This document shows, piece after piece, positions 62,978-64,000 of a stretch of DNA of 64,000 nucleotides. The DNA comes from Maribacter antarcticus DSM 21422. GTDB lineage: Bacteria > Bacteroidota > Bacteroidia > Flavobacteriales > Flavobacteriaceae. Each line of letters opens with the position of its first letter. Position 1 is the first letter of the stretch. The position numbers and the translations under genes were made by a program. The notes under the pieces are model-generated. The model was not told the origin of the DNA. It did no database searches and was given only the letters and a program-made list of their open reading frames with translations. The stretch lies in assembly GCF_000621125.1 (NCBI RefSeq), contig NZ_KK211214.1, positions 391,461 to 455,460 of the forward strand, given 5' to 3'.

Positions 62978-64000
62978 TTAGTATCTTAAATACTTTAGCC
63001 TAATCTTGTTGAATTTTTCAATATCAGCCTGCCAAGTGGCCTTGATTACAGCTTCAGAATTACCTGCTTCTATCTGTTTTTGAAGTATTTCTGTTCCTGC
63101 GTGCTTTGTGAAACCAGTAGTACGGAAGAATTTTGACTTATCAGTAGTGTTTTGGTAGGCATCTATAAGCCATCTTAGAGATATTTCGTTCATTCTTGGT
63201 GTGTCGGACAAGTCTTTTCCATAACACGTTTTACCTTCTTCCTTAGGATATTTGGAGCCAAAGTTGGGTTTTGGAACATAATTAAAATCATATTGTGTGG
63301 AATCCATAAAAGAAGCTCCGTAGCGTTGAAACTGAAATTCCGTACCGCGGCCCGCATTGGTATTGGTGCCTTCGAAAAGCCCAAGACTGGGGTATAGGGA
63401 TATGGACGTATCATTGGGTAGGTTTGGAGAGGGTCTTATAGGTAGGTGGTACGCCATGTCTCGCGTCCAATTTTCTAATGGAATTACAGTCAGTTCGGCT
63501 TTCTTTTTTCCTTCTAACCATCCTTCTTGGTTAATCATTTGGGCATATTCCCCTATGGTCATCCCGTATACCAATGGTATTTCTGTCATCCCTAAAAACC
63601 CGATATGCTCTGCTTTCATCGTAGGACCGTCTACATAGTGCGCATTGGGATTGGGTCTGTCAAGTATAATGACCGGAATACCTTTTTCAGTACAGGCTTC
63701 CATCACCAGTTGCAAGGTAGCGATGTAGGTATAAAACCGCACGCCGACATCCTGAATGTCAAAGAGAACTAAATCTATGTCTTTTAATTGTGCTTGCGAG
63801 GGCTTTCTGTTCTTACCGTATAGAGAGATTAGCGGAAGTCCTGTTTTAGGGTCCGTACCGTCGGCTACCTTTTCGCCGGCATCTGCTTGGCCTCTAAACC
63901 CGTGTTCTGGTGCAAATACTTTTTTTATATTTATTTGTAATGCCAATAAAGAATCCACCAAATGCGTATTGATTTCTTTGTTAAAAATAACACTGGTTTG
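62978..64000 (-). CDS. NamZ/DUF1343-family exo-beta-N-acetylmuramidase, N-terminus missing
   Basis: The frame is open from the right edge (64000) to the TAA at 62980-62978, giving 340 visible residues; the start lies outside. The visible start reads QTSVIFNKEINTHLVDSLLA, where relatives have a NTHLVD segment after the first strand. Family motifs are VFAPEHGFRGQADAGEKVAD, VLFDIQDVGVRFYTYIATLQ, ILDRPNPN and GRGTEFQFQRYGAS. The DUF1343 family includes NamZ, which trims N-acetylmuramic acid from peptidoglycan fragments. Its 3' end lies only 4 bases from the end of the aspartoacylase remnant, in convergent orientation. Confidence 0.9.
   Translation of the reverse strand, partial: QTSVIFNKEINTHLVDSLLALQINIKKVFAPEHGFRGQADAGEKVADGTDPKTGLPLISLYGKNRKPSQAQLKDIDLVLFDIQDVGVRFYTYIATLQLVMEACTEKGIPVIILDRPNPNAHYVDGPTMKAEHIGFLGMTEIPLVYGMTIGEYAQMINQEGWLEGKKKAELTVIPLENWTRDMAYHLPIRPSPNLPNDTSISLYPSLGLFEGTNTNAGRGTEFQFQRYGASFMDSTQYDFNYVPKPNFGSKYPKEEGKTCYGKDLSDTPRMNEISLRWLIDAYQNTTDKSKFFRTTGFTKHAGTEILQKQIEAGNSEAVIKATWQADIEKFNKIRLKYLRY

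Overview
The window looks like chromosome from a marine member of the Flavobacteriaceae (Bacteroidota). The signs are a SusC/RagA-type TonB-linked receptor at the left edge, A+T-rich DNA, promoter elements of the Bacteroidota form TAnnTTTG, a FecR/ECF-sigma/TonB-receptor set, several lipoproteins, the cysteine-poor forms of S4, S14 and L36, and a flavobacterial-type proteorhodopsin with Met at the spectral-tuning position next to a beta-carotene cleavage enzyme. This placement is inferred from protein families; no 16S gene is present.

Layout. 1-1467 (minus): 5' part of a SusC-type receptor. 1798-19140 (plus): one continuous block joining str, S10, spc and alpha operons (rpsL-rpsG-fusA-rpsJ / rplC ... 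rplQ), including secY, infA, rpmD, rpmJ and rpoA, opened by a near-perfect promoter and closed by a strong terminator. A terminator-like hairpin sits between rpsJ and rplC. 19179-26717 (plus): carA, eno, a glycogen synthase, citrate synthase and two guanidino-group-modifying enzymes (arginine-deiminase fold and CtlX). 26755-27520: a fossil IS1380-family transposase. 27924-30593: a two-subunit molybdenum hydroxylase (IorA/IorB type). 30714-32694 (minus): SDR/DUF2867 protein and a small hypothetical. 32796-34577: argS. 34582-35309: a decayed M90 (MtfA-like) zinc peptidase. 35605-37350: divergent proteorhodopsin and blh. 37347-41535 (minus): TonB receptor, FecR anti-sigma factor and ECF sigma factor, with a divergent repeat-rich lipoprotein at 41627. 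43825-46085: ffh and folD. 46344-51619: PAS histidine kinase, esterase-like lipoprotein, a decayed DUF2306 membrane gene, aldo/keto reductase and an ACT-domain protein. 51700-56781 (minus): PheC-like binding protein, VOC protein, alpha/beta hydrolase, a decayed cupin, a lipoprotein and a HerA-like ATPase. 56959-60937: queE, metzincin-like lipoprotein, methyltransferase, YkgJ protein and fatty-acid-hydroxylase-family protein. 61152-62973: rimK and an adjacent aspartoacylase-family gene, both broken. 62978-64000 (minus): 5'-truncated NamZ/DUF1343 protein.

The most striking result is in the apparently empty gaps. Reading them codon by codon shows at least six recognisable dead genes (IS1380 transposase, M90 peptidase, DUF2306 protein, cupin, RimK, aspartoacylase-family) plus two unidentified coding remnants. 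The surrounding housekeeping genes are intact, so this looks like ongoing loss of accessory functions, including the whole visible rimK locus, rather than poor sequence quality, although a few single-base frameshifts should be checked against reads.

Two units deserve functional interest. One is the proteorhodopsin/blh divergon, a light-driven proton pump with its own retinal supply. The other is the sigma/FecR/receptor operon with a divergent lipoprotein made of two kinds of internal repeat and a 12-bp tandem repeat in the sigma-fecR gap.
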